A program made the position numbers and the translations under genes. The notes beneath the pieces were generated by a model. That model saw nothing but the letters and a program-made list of their open reading frames with translations, was not told where the DNA came from and ran no database searches. Positions 1 through 11,299 of a DNA stretch of 64,000 nt are shown piece after piece. Numbering within the stretch: the stretch's first letter is position 1; the number at the start of each line of letters is the position of its first letter. Source of the stretch: Stomorhina lunata. Its lineage: Eukaryota > Arthropoda > Insecta > Diptera > Rhiniidae. The stretch is taken from positions 8,709,442-8,773,441 of the forward strand of contig OW121740.1 of assembly GCA_933228675.1 (NCBI GenBank), written 5' to 3'.

Positions 1-1640
1 TTCAAAAATAGGAAATTTTTCAAAAATTCTTTTTTGTATGGAAAATTTTTCAAAAATTTCTTATTTTTATAGGAAATTTATCAAAAATTTCTTATTTTTA
101 TAGGAAATTTTTCAAAAATTTGTTAATTTTAGAGGAAATTTTAAAAAAATTTTTTATTTTTACAGGAAGTTTTTAAAAAATTTCTTATTTTTATAGGAAT
201 TTTTTCAAAAATTTCTTAGTTTTATAGGAAATTTTTAAAAAATTTATTATCTTTATAGGAAATTTTTAAAAAATTCCTTATTTTTATAAAAAAAAAAATC
301 AAAAATGACTATTTTTAACAAATATTTAAAAAAAAAATTTCTTATTTTTATAGGAAATTTTTTTAAAGATTCTTATTTTTATAGGAAATTTTTGAAATTT
401 TTTTTATTTTTATATGAAATTTTTCAAAAATTTCTTATTTTTATACGAAATTTTTCAAAAATTTCTTATTTTTATACGAAATTTTTCAAAAATTTCTTAT
501 TTTTATAGGAAATTTTTGAAAATTTTTTTATTTTTATATGAAATTTTTCAAAAATTGCTTATTTTTATAGGAAATTCTTCAAAAATTTCTTATTTTTATA
601 GGAAATTTTTCAAAAATTTCTTATTTTTATAGGAAATTTTTAAAAATTATTTATTTTTATAGGAAATTTTTCAAACATTTCTAATTGTTATAGGAAATTT
701 TTCAAAAATTTCTTATTTTTATAGGAAATTTTTCAAAAATTTCTTATTTTTATAGGAAATTTTTCAAAAATTTCTTATTTTTAATAAAAAATTTTTCAAA
801 AATTTTTTATTTTTTAAGAATTTTTTCAAAATTTCTTATTTTTTAAGAATTTTTTCAATTTTTGTTTTTATTTTTTTTAAGAAATTTTTCAAAAATTTCT
901 TATTTTTTAATAAATTTTCCAAAATTTTCTTATATTTGAAGAAATTTTTGAAAAATTTTTCAAAAGTTTTTCATTTTTATAGAAAATTTTTTAAACATTT
1001 CTTCTTTTTACATAAAATTTTTCAAAAATTTCTTTTTTTTATAGAATTTTTTTTTTTTACAAATTTGTTATCTTTATAGGAAATTTTTCAAAAATTTCTT
1101 TTTTTTATAGGAAATTTTTCAAAAATTTCTTATTTTTATAGGAAATTTTTCAAAATTTCATATTTTTATTGGAAATTTTTCAAAAATTTCTTATTTTTTA
1201 GGAAATTTAAAAAAAAATTTTAAAAATTTCTTATTTTTATAGGAAATTTTCAAAAATTTCTTATTTTATTAGGAATTTTTTTTTTAAATTTCTTATCTTT
1301 AAAGGAAATTTTTCAAAAATTTCTTATTTTTAGAGAAAATTTTCCAAAATTTCTTATTTTTATAGAAAATTTTTGAAAATTTCTTATTTTTTAGGAAATT
1401 TTTCAAAAATTTCTAATTTTTTGTAGGAAATTTTGAAAAATTTCTTATTTTTATAGGAAATTTTTTTAAAAATTTCTTATCTTTAAAGGAAAATTTTCAA
1501 AAATTTCTTATTTTTATAGAAAATTTTTATTCGAAATTTTCCAAAAACGCCTTAGTTTCACAAGAAATTAAAAAAAATATATATTTTAAAAGGAAATTTT
1601 TCAAAAATTTCTTATTTGTATAGAAAATATTCTTTTGGTT
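1..1640. repeat. F1 satellite array, diverged (about 31-bp monomer)
   Basis: Tandem copies of an A/T-only-looking monomer in which ATAGGAAATTTTTCAAAAAT is followed by TTCTTATTTTT. It matches the homogeneous F1 arrays at 11300-14740 and 16010-20345, except that most copies read TTCTTA instead of TTCCTA. Copies vary in length and carry many substitutions and indels, so this is an older or less homogenised array. It continues off the left window edge. Open frames here (for example 305-508 and 414-632 on +) only translate the repeat and are not genes. If the exon at 2292-2448 is real, this array lies in an intron of that - strand gene. Confidence 0.95.
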
Positions 1641-2291
1641 TAAATTTGTTAAATTTGTTTTAAATTCTTAAAGCTTTTTTATTTGGAATATTTTTTTCTT
1701 TTCAATTTCTGCGTTTCTTTAATTGAAACATATTTTTTGGCCTCTTTTTGCCTCATTTGGCTTTTGGCCAAATTATACAATTTGATGTCTAAATTATTTT
1801 TCTTTAGATATTTTGCTCTACTATTTCTAATCAGAAACCATTTGAAAACTGTACAAAATTATTTTAATTTTTTTTTTTCGTGGAAATGCAAATAAATATT
1901 TCAATTTAATACACAAATTTGTTAAAAATGTAGAAAACTAAAATTTTAAAATTTGTTTTGGAGTGGCTAAATAACCTACAAAAGAAAATATTTGGTCTAG
2001 TAGGTTAAGGGGACAAAATAGAAATTTATAAAAAAGTCAGTGAAAAATGGAAATCCAAAACAAAAAGAAAGTTTTTAAAAATTAATTTTTTAATTTAAAA
2101 CTGAAATTGATTTAGGTTTTAAGAGTTAAGTATTCGCATTTTCAAATGTCAATGTTGCGCCCCCCATATCCTGTCTTTGTTAGTTTCCGTTTTAATTTTT
2201 TAATTTCCGGTTTTTGTTTGGAAAGTCTGTAGTAACTTAAGTAGTAATATATTATAGATTTTTTTTTTTGTTAATTTTTTTCTCAACTTAC
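1641..2291. other. AT-rich single-copy DNA, probable intron of the - strand gene
   Basis: No recognisable gene or repeat. The short frame at 1683-1895 is low-complexity and unsupported. The segment lies 3' (on the - strand) of the splice donor at 2291, so it is most simply read as intron. Confidence 0.5.
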
Positions 2292-2448
2292 CCTTCAAGG
2301 ATCTGATGTAGGATTGCCAGAACTTGGCCTTCTTGCTGGGGGTCTCGTTGCGACCAATCATTTCCAAATGGGACTTGAACATCTTGATCGGTTTTGTTGT
2401 GTGTGTGGTTTTAAGCGTAAAAAGTTCGTTTGATTAAAGACTCGTTCG
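2292..2448 (-). CDS. First coding exon, possibly myofilin (Mf); CDS 2292-2382
   Basis: On the - strand a polypyrimidine run ending in TTATAG gives an acceptor just before 2448. About 66 nt of untranslated sequence follows, then ATG at 2382 in the context ATCAAGATG. Thirty codons follow and then a consensus donor, GG/GTAAGTTGAG, with the intron starting at 2291. The peptide begins MFKSHLEMIGRNETP, continues with SKKAKFWQSYIRSLK, and ends one base into a Gly codon (phase 1). Codon use and complexity are unlike the surrounding satellite DNA. From memory it resembles the N terminus of insect myofilin, a thick-filament protein of muscle; that identity is tentative. The later exons would lie left of the window. 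The frame continuing to 2200 reads through the intron and should not be used. Confidence 0.6.
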
Positions 2449-5147
2449 CTATAAGGGGAAAAAATATAATTATTAGTAAATTTATTTAAAAAATTGTAAT
2501 AATTCATTCCAAACTGTCGAAAAGGAATTTTTGTGAAAACTAAATTAAACATTTGTTTAACATAAATCAAAAGCTTTTGTAAAGCTTTACTAAAAAATAT
2601 GATTATTACATAAAGTTATACTATTTTTAAAAAGTTATACATCAACCATAAAAGCTCTTCAGTTTTTTGTCATTATAATTTGCATATAGGAACAACATCT
2701 TGACAAAAAGCTTTTAAATTTGTTTTAAAATGTTGATATTTAAAAAGCTGCCTTTCTAACAACGAACTGAGTAACGAATTTTAGGAATATACAGAAAGCT
2801 TTTAAACATTTGTAGTAAGTTTCTTAAAAATCCAATAATATTTTGTTTAAAAACAGCTCAAAAGCTTTATAAAAACTAAGCTTTCATCACATTCAATAAG
2901 AGTTTTTAAAACTCATCGAAAGCTTTCTTAATCATATTAACGCTTTTGTCAAGCAAAAAGCTTTATGGAAAGAAGCTTTTTTCATAATTGTAGAACAAAG
3001 TTTTGGAATGAAGCTTTCATCATAAATGTAACACTCTTTCAAAGAAACTAAATTGTAATTAATAAAATTTTCGAATTTTGAAAAAGTTTATTTTTAAAGC
3101 TCGCGATTCGTCTCTTAAATTGGTTTTTACCTTTAGTCAAACAGTTTTGATATACAAGGGAAAAAAGCTTTAAAATACAGCTTTTGTCCCTTTAGAAAAT
3201 AATTAAGGTTCAACTAATTGTAAAAAGCTCAAGCTCTTTTATAATTGTGAACACAAAAGATTACAATTAAGAAAGAATTATGAAAAGCTTTTATTATTTT
3301 TTTTTTTAATTAAAATTCAACTTTAAACTAATTTGTCTTTTTGTTAAATTGTTAAATTAAAAAGCTTTTATAAAGCCCTCTTTAAAGGTAGGGAAGCTTT
3401 TAAAGGCTCTAATCCAATCCTAAGCTCAACTATTTTACAAATAGTTTTAAGATTTTCAGAAAAAACAACTTTTAATCAAGCTGTAAGAAAGCAAAACGAT
3501 ATGAAAGCTCTAAGTTAAGCTTTAACATTTTGTCCGATAAAACTTCCATTATGGGATATTCAGTCATTAAAAATATTCGATTAAAGCTTCTCAAAATTTT
3601 TAAAATTGTTTTTCTTAAGCTTCTAAAGCTCTAGTTATATATGCCTTTATAACTTTTCATGAAATTTCAATCTTAAAAGCTTAAAGAAATTTGAACTTGT
3701 TTTATTATGTGACTCTTTTTTAAAGCTTTAACAAACCAAATGATCTAAGTCAAGCTTTAGAAACTTTTTCTATAAAACATTCATTTCGGATCCTCATTCA
3801 TTAAAACACTTCGATGTAAGCTTCTCAAAATGTTAAATATGGTTTTTTGAAAGCTCTGATGATATGATTCTACAAAACTTTTCCTCCATATTTCATTGAA
3901 TTTAATTCCGTGTTCTTTAGAAGCTTTTAAAATGTTAAGCTTGTTTAAATATGTGACGCCTTTTTCAAAGCTTTAACAAATCTTACGATATTCTTAATTA
4001 TTTTAAATGAAGCTTTAAACTATTTTACCAATAAGTAGATCATAGTTTGAGCTTTTCTTATAAAAAGTCCTTTTGAATCCTCAATCTTTTTAAAAACTTT
4101 GATTTAAGATTTAAGAGCTTTCAAAGCTCTAACTATTTGTTTTTTTAAGAACTTTTCTTATAAAACGTTAATTTTGGATACTCAATCATTAAAAAATTTG
4201 TTTTAAATAAAATAGCTTTTTAAAGCTCGAATGACATGGTTGTTAAAAGATTGCGAAAAATCCACTGTAATGTAACTTTTAAAAGCTATTAGAAATATCG
4301 ACTCCTACAAAACTTTTTAATTTAATGGATTGAATTTGAAAGCTTTTGGAAAGCTTTTTATTGCATTATAGTAGTGGGCAAATTCTAATTATACGACAAG
4401 ATTTACAAAAGCTTTAGTATATAATTAAGAGGAAGAGCTCTTTACAATTAAAGAGTTTATCCGAGAGCCTTATGGTAAAAGTTTCAGTTAAATTGTTATC
4501 AATTCGTTTTAAAGCTTTTGGAGAGCTTTTTCGTATATAATGTCAGTATGTAGCAATATTTTCATATGAATTATTTTAAAATCATTTCATTTTAAAATTT
4601 TCTAACGATATTGAGGATAAATTTTTTAAATTTATTTCATTTCCTATTGGGTTCATGTCCGAGCAATTATACAGCAATTTTTTTGTGTCTAAATTTAAAC
4701 AGTACAAAGTTCATTATTTCGTTTTCATTTAAATTCTCGACAATTAATTAATTAAACGTAATTGTTGTAAATTTTTTCTAATGTAACAATTTTAATTTAA
4801 AAATGTCAACACTTTCACTTGATTCCAAACAGATTTTTTTTAAATAAACAACAAAAAGGAAGGAAATTCTTTAAAATTTATAGTGTTCCAATTTTTAAAG
4901 AATTCGTTAATATTATTTTTTCGAAAATTTTTGTGGGTTTTATTTTCTATAGTATAGAAAATACACGACAAGATCATGACACTAAAAATAAAATGTTTCG
5001 TTTTTTATATGAAAAAATTTGTCTTTTTCTTAAATTTTACACTTGTTTGAAAATGCAATCTAAAGATGTTGTTGCTTGTTAATCACTTTTTTATAAAAAT
5101 ACTTTAGAAAGTTTTAAATAAATAGAAAAAAAAATTAAAAAACTCAC
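2449..5147 (-). other. Probable 5' intron, rich in AAAGCTTT motifs
   Basis: The interval lies between the proposed donor (GTGAGT at 5147 on the - strand) and acceptor (2449) of the left-hand gene. From about 2570 to 4560 it is studded with AAGCTTT/AAAGCTT motifs, often self-complementary as AAAGCTTT, spaced irregularly by tens of bases. The rest is plain AT-rich DNA. The open frame at 4819-5082 (+) has no recognisable features and is not called a gene. Confidence 0.45.
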
Positions 5148-5252
5148 ACGAGTCGTTTAAAAACAGAATTGATGGAAGAAAAAAACTTAAATCAAAAATT
5201 CAGTAGCACAATCGACGATCGATGGTTGTTGAACGATGACACAACGACAACT
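5148..5252 (-). promoter_or_regulatory. Candidate 5'UTR exon with initiator for the - strand gene
   Basis: Read on the - strand, TCAGTT at 5254-5249 matches the fly initiator consensus TCAKTY, with A+1 at 5252. About 105 nt later comes a consensus splice donor, CGT/GTGAGT, with the intron starting at 5147. The segment is markedly less A/T-biased than its surroundings. No TATA box is visible about 30 bp upstream, and no clear DPE. The link to the exon at 2292-2448 is inference from strand, order and matching splice signals. Confidence 0.35.
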
Positions 5253-6239
5253 GACGCAATTTCTTGAGTGTAGGAAAATCTTGTTGATTTCGAAAGCGAA
5301 TTTTATGTATGAGTGAGTAATCGCCAAGAACAAAAAAATATTCAATGTATTTGTATTTGTTGAATATCTTTTTTTTTATATGTATAAATAAATGTATCTT
5401 TAGGATATTTAAAGATCAGAAATTGTTTTTGTTTTTGCTGAGAATATGAAATTTGAAAGTCTGAAAATTTTTTGTTTCTATTTTTCAAATTTTTTGTTTT
5501 TCAAATAAAATTTGTTTTTGTTTTGCTTTTGTTTGTTGGTTGGTTGATTTTCTTAATTTTCGCACTAGCTTTAGCTAAAAATTTAAGGTATTTTTAAATG
5601 TCCTTGAGCAACGCTAGAGCATATAGAAGAGGTACACAAAAAAACAAAAACGTATTTTCAAAAATTTTGTTGTTTGTGCTTGAATTCATTTTGTTTTCTT
5701 GATGGATGATTTATTTAGGAATTATGTGGATTTTGGTGTAGAATTCCAAAAAAAAAGCTTTCAGAAAAAAAGTTCTTAAGCTGAATAAAGCTTTCTTATG
5801 TACTTTGATCGGATTTAAGGGATCAAGTTTGGAAGACGTGAAAGTTGTATGAATGTTTTCTAACAAATTAACAAATGTTTTTCAATAATTAACAAAATTA
5901 TCCACTTAATACCGATTTTGATGGTCAAATATTTAGTTTATAAAATCTTGCTTTAAAATTCTCTTTATTCAAATTTAAAACTATTTAAGATCAAATTTAA
6001 TGTCAAATTTAGTTTTCGTTATAAAAAAACTTAAAAAATTGAGGGGAAAAATTAAATTTTTTTCCAATATTAAAAATTTTGTTCACAAGAAATTTTGAAA
6101 CATTTTCAAAATAAATTTCACTTCAAATTTTTGGGTAATGTAAATATTAAATATCAAAGTTTGAAACTTTATTTTGAAAACACTGTTTTTCTTCTTTTTA
6201 ATCTAAGAAAATTTCATTTAATTTTACAAATTTTTCTCC
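5253..6239. other. AT-rich DNA without recognisable features
   Basis: GTTTTTG-type low complexity occurs near 5430-5530. No coding frame, splice-bounded exon or tandem array is supported. Confidence 0.5.
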
Positions 6240-7935
6240 ACCGAAATTTTTTATAAAAAATATTCGATCGAAAATTTTTTATTAAGATTTTGTTCATCGA
6301 TTACTTTTTATGAAAAATATTCGAAGATATATAAACATTTTTTTCATCGAAAATTTTCTAATTTTTCATCGAAAATTTTCTATAAAAAATTTTTCATCGA
6401 AAATTTTCTATAAAAAAATTTTTCATCGAAAATTTTCTATAAAAAATTTTTCATCGAAAATTTTCTATAAAAAATTTTTCATCGAAAATTTTCTATAAAA
6501 AATTTTTCATCGAAAATTTTGTATACAAAATTTTTTCGTCGAAAATTTTCCAAAAAAAAATGGGAAATTGTTGAAAAATTTCTTATAAAATTTTCGATGA
6601 AAACATATAATACAAAAATGAAAACATTTAATACAAAAAATTTTCGATAATTTCGATAAAATTTTTTTATAAAAAAATTTTGATTTAAAATATTTTTAAA
6701 GAAAATTTTCGATGTCAAAATTTTTTATAAAAAATTTTTGATGTCAAAATTTTTAATAGAAAATTTTTTTTTTATATAAAATTTTCGATATAAATTTTGT
6801 TATAGAAAATTTTCGTTAAAAAATTTTTTTTTTGAAAATTTTCGATGAATACATTTTTTGTACAAAATTTTTGATGCAAAAATTTCTATACAAAATTTTT
6901 CATCGAAAATTTTCTATAAAAAAATTTTTCATCGAAATTTTTCTATAAAAAATTTTTAATCGAAAATTTTCTATTAAAATTTTTTTATCGAAAATTTTCT
7001 ATAAAAAATTTTTCATCGAAAATTTTCTGTCAAAAATTTTTCATCGAAAATTTTCTGTAAAAAATTTTTCACCAAAAATTTTCTAAAAAAAAAATTTTGA
7101 TTGAAAATTTTCTATAAGAAAATTTTATATCGAAAATTTTCTATAAAAAATTTTTCATCGAAAATTTTCTACAAATAATTTTTCATCGAAAATTTTCTAT
7201 AAAAAATTTTTCATCGAAAATTTTCTACAAAAAATTTTTCATCGAAAATTTTCTATTAAAAATTTTTCATCGAAAATTTTCTATAAAAAAATGTTTTCAT
7301 CGAAAATTTTCTATTAAAAATTTTTGTATCGAAAATTTTCTATAAAAACATTTTTGTATCGAAAATTTTTTATAAAAAATTTTTACATCGAAAATTTTCT
7401 ATAAAAAATTTTAACATCGAAAATTTTCTATAAAAAATTTTAACATCGAAAATTTTCTATAAAAAATTTTAAAATTGAAAATTTTTATAAAAAATTTTAA
7501 CATCGGAAATTATCTATAAAAAATTGTAACATCCAAAATTTTCTATAAAAAATGTTTTCGTCGAAAATTTTCTAAATAAAAATTTATATCGAAAATTTTG
7601 CATAAAAAAATTTAATATCGAAAATTTTCTATAAAAAAATTTTTACGTCGAAAATTGTCTTTAAAAAAATTTTTTATCGAAAATTTTCTATAAAAAATTT
7701 TAACATCGAAAATTTTCGATAAAAAATTTTTGCATTAAAAATTTTGTACAAAAAATGTTTTCATCGAAAATTTTCTAAAAAAAAAATTTTTAACGAAAAT
7801 TTTCTATAACAAAATTTTGTATCGAAAATTTTATATAAAAAAATATTTACATCGAAAATTTTCTATTTAAAATTTTGACATCAAAAATTTTCTATAAAAA
7901 ATTTTAACATCGAACATATTCTTTAAAAATATTTT
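6240..7935. repeat. F4 satellite array (28-bp monomer)
   Basis: The tandem monomer is ATCGAAAATTTTCTAT followed by AAAAAATTTTTC, 28 bp in the best-conserved stretch (6360-6510). It contains the palindromes GAAAATTTTC and AAAATTTT. Copies vary, with CATCG replaced by TATCG, GATG or ACATCG, and parts of 6590-6890 are reverse-oriented (TTTTCGATGAAAA). The array directly abuts F1-type units at its right end. Frames at 6310-6498 (+) and 6479-6718 (-) are repeat translations. Confidence 0.93.
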
Positions 7936-7939
7936 ATAT

Positions 7940-8260
7940 CAAAATTTTTTTAACAATTTCTCATTTTTTTAGAAAATTTCTTATTTTTATAGGAAATTTT
8001 TAAAAAATTTCTTATTTTTTCAGGAGATTTTTCAAAATTTTTTTATTTTTTAAGGAAATTTTTAAAAAATTTCTTATTTTTATAGGAAATTTTTCAAAAA
8101 TTTCTTGTTTTTATAAATTTTATATTTTTTACATTTTTATTTTTTCTTTTCTTATTTTCGTAAAAAATTTTTCAAAAAAAAAATTTTTAGGAAATTTTTG
8201 AAAAATTTCTTAATTTTTGTTTTTAAGTTTATACAAAATTTCTTATTTTTATAGAATTTT
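7940..8260. repeat. Short diverged F1 satellite block
   Basis: Several degenerate copies of the F1 unit (ATAGGAAATTTTTAAAAAATTTCTTATTTTT type) follow directly after the F4 array. The block decays into T-rich sequence by about 8260. Confidence 0.85.
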
Positions 8261-8304
8261 TTAAAGTCATGTTTTTCGAACATCAAAATTTTGTTTTGTT
8301 AATA

Positions 8305-8374
8305 TTTCAGATCGAATTAAAATAATATTACAAAAATGTAATGTTTTTGTAATATTTTTTAATTCGATCTGAAA
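8305..8374. repeat. Long near-perfect hairpin (about 31-bp stem, 7-nt loop)
   Basis: The left arm (8305-8336) begins TTTCAGATCGAATTAAAA and ends ATATTACAAAAA. The right arm (8344-8374) is its reverse complement apart from one extra base in the A/T run. The loop is TGTAATG at 8337-8343. The non-repetitive core GATCGAATT makes chance self-complementarity unlikely. It may be a fold-back MITE remnant or a structured transcript; the sequence alone does not decide. Confidence 0.85.
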
Positions 8375-11299
8375 AAATTTTTGATTTCAAATTTTTTCAA
8401 ACTTTAAATATTTCTTACTTTTTTATAAAAATCATTTAAAAAATCAATTCCTAAATAATTAAGCACGATTTAAAACCAATTTATCAAAACTGGAACTTCG
8501 AAAAATATTTTTAGTTTCGAAATTTCCTTTTCAGTTAGAATTTAAATCATTTTTCAATATTTTTCTCAAAATCATGAATTTTTTGGTTAAATTGATGAAA
8601 TAATTTTGATCAAATGAACATAATTTTAAGTTTTTATTTAAAATTTTCAAACTTTTTTAATGTAATTCAAAATGTTTGTTCATTTTTACTTCGTTTCTTA
8701 AAATTTTAGCTTTTATTAAAATTTTTTCAAAAATTTCAAAACTATTTTAATATTTCAAATATAGAAAAACACTTTGCATTTTCAAACAAACGAACAATTT
8801 TAGCTTTATCGAATGTTAATATTTTTTAAAGTTTCATTAGATTTCAGTCCTCTATTTCAGTTAACAATTTTATTATTTCGAAGTGATTTGAAAATTTTCG
8901 AAAAATTTAAAATTATATTTTAAGTATTCAAAAATTTTTTTGAAGTTTTTGTTCCTTTAATAAAATTTTCATAAATTTTTCATATTAAGTGTAATCCATT
9001 TGTTTTCTGATATTTCAACTATTTTCTTTTTTCAATATTTTTAAGATTTTGTTCACATAAGTATTTCCAAACTTTAAATTGAACCAGGTATTCAAAAAAA
9101 AAAATTCATATATCAATTATTTTATATAGATATATATTTTATGTATATATAAATTTTGTTTCATATATCATCACCAAAGAATATCTATAACATTTTCAGT
9201 TTCATAATCTTTTCATATATATTTTAGATTCTTGAAAGTCTATTTATAACAATAATTTTTAAATTTATTTTTTCATATTGTCATTCAAATTCTTTCAGCA
9301 TTTTCATAAAACCATTTAAATTTTTAGGTTAGAAAAAAATATGACACTTTTTTCATATATAATTTTTATATAAAATTTGATCGCTTATAGTTGTTATATA
9401 ATAAAGTCTTTGTTCTGGTATTAAAAGTTCCTCGATTTCATTTTTGAATTTTCAAATTTGTTTTATTAAAATTTGTTCTTTTGAATTTTTCTATACTTCA
9501 AGTTTTCTTCATTTTCATTTTGAAACTTTTTGTTTACAAACACTTTAAATTTGTAAGATTTTCATTTTTCTTTTGTTCATTTACTTTTTTGTAAATAATT
9601 TGAGTCACTTTCTTTTTAATTTCTTTAAAAAAAATTCAGTTTTTTATTTAAATTGCTTTTGGTTTAATTTTTGGTTTATTGTTTTTGTGATCTTTTTTTA
9701 AAATTCCTTTTTAACAGTTTTGCTTTTTTTTGGTTTGTTTTATTAACTTTAGACTTTTTGTATTATAATAATCTTCTTACTTTTAATTACTCCCTAAAAT
9801 ATAGCGTTCTATCCTCAACGAAGAATTTTTTCAAACTGATGTTGTTAGAATTTTTGCTTCACCAGTATCACTCGCTTTTGCTTAAAAAGCTGGCCAAAAT
9901 ATATAGAAAAACTAAGACTATTGCAAAGAAACACATACACTTTTAATAAACAATAAAACAGCAAAGATTTTTCTTAAAAAAAAGAAAAAGAAAAGCTTTT
10001 TCTTAAAAGAAAACACCAACACGATCACTTTAAAAAGCAAACAGACACACAAGCACATGCAAATAATCTTATACACATTTGCATATTTATCTACACACAC
10101 GCACACATACACATACAAAACAAAGCCTTTAAATAAAGCAAAACAACTGTAAACAGTAAAAATCTCTTTTTCTTTTCTTTGTTCTCTCATACCAACAACA
10201 ACCCACCCCCAGCCCTCACTCATATAAATACAAATACAAAAGACCGTTAAATTGTCTTTGATTTTGTTATTGTAAAAGTGTGAGTGTTTAAAATATTGAA
10301 AGAAAACAATCAAATTTATTTGTTTAATTCAAAATTAAGAATTTATAAAAAATAGAAAAATAATTTAAAAATTTCTTTTGAAATTAAATCAAAGAAAAGT
10401 CTTTTATTTGTCTTTCATTAAATCATTATTATTTTGGCCAGAAGTTAATCAAGAAAATTTTATATTTTTTATGAAAAAAAAAAATTATAAAATTTTGTTT
10501 TCTTTTTATAAATTTCAATACTTTTTTTTAGTATAAAAATATTCTTTTTCTATGTTCTTGTCATGTTTATTATTTTCAAAATCATTTTCAAAATCATCGT
10601 CGTCATTATCATTGTGTTTTAGTCCCACAACCAACCTCTACCTACCCACCCACGCCCACTCGCTTTCAAAATTTCTTCAATAAAAAAAAATTTTGAAAAA
10701 TATAAAAGAAAATACAAATATTAACAAATAAAACAACAATTTTAAAATAAATAAATATTTTCAAAATTAATTGAGGTTTTCATAGGCGTTTTTAAAAATA
10801 AATTTTCTGTTTATTTTCACTTTTTTTCTTTAAATTTTCAATAAAATTTGTGTAATATTCATAAATTTTTTCGATAAATTTTCAATGATTTTTCTTAACT
10901 AAAATTAGAATAAATACATCAAAAGTCGTTACAAAAAAATTTGAATTTGTAACAAAATTGTCTCCATATTTTAGGGAATATGATTTATTATATAAAATCT
11001 GAAAAAATTGTAAATTATTGTTGTTATCAAATTTAAAAAGTATTAAAAATTTTCTTCTATTTCTTTTATTAATTTCTCTCATGTTTTCTTTTAGGCAAAC
11101 AAAAATAAATATGATTATGTTTTTATTTTCAAATTATGATTAATTGCGAATAAATTATTCAAATGTTTATTTGGAAAAACAAGAAAATATAAACAAAGAA
11201 CATAATAAATTAATTAACATAGAAAAATAGATGTGACCGAAAATCAAAATAAAAAACCAAGGTATCCTTTAGACTTTGTCCTAAAGCTATTTCTAACTT
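8375..11299. other. AT-rich intergenic DNA with CA-rich and C-rich patches
   Basis: Mostly A/T low-complexity sequence. A (CA)n-like, ACACACG-containing stretch lies at about 10031-10120. Two unusual G-poor, C-rich patches lie at about 10189-10226 (CCAACAACAACCCACCCCCA) and 10620-10665 (CCTACCCACCCACGCCCACT). The long - strand frame at 9918-10313 is the complement of the CA repeat and has no protein-like signature. No gene is called. Confidence 0.6.

Noticed and set aside
305..632. Open frames with repeating FLFLYEIFQKFLIFI-type peptides
   Set aside because: They are direct translations of the F1 satellite; the same applies at 14445-14672 and, for F4, at 6310-6718.
2200..2291. Extension of the left-hand protein beyond the donor
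   Set aside because: Lys/Leu-rich A/T translation after a consensus GTAAGT; best read as intron.
9918..10313. 131-codon - strand open frame
   Set aside because: It is the complement of CA-rich and A-rich microsatellite sequence, giving VCVCV and FFFFF peptides, with no domain or splice context.
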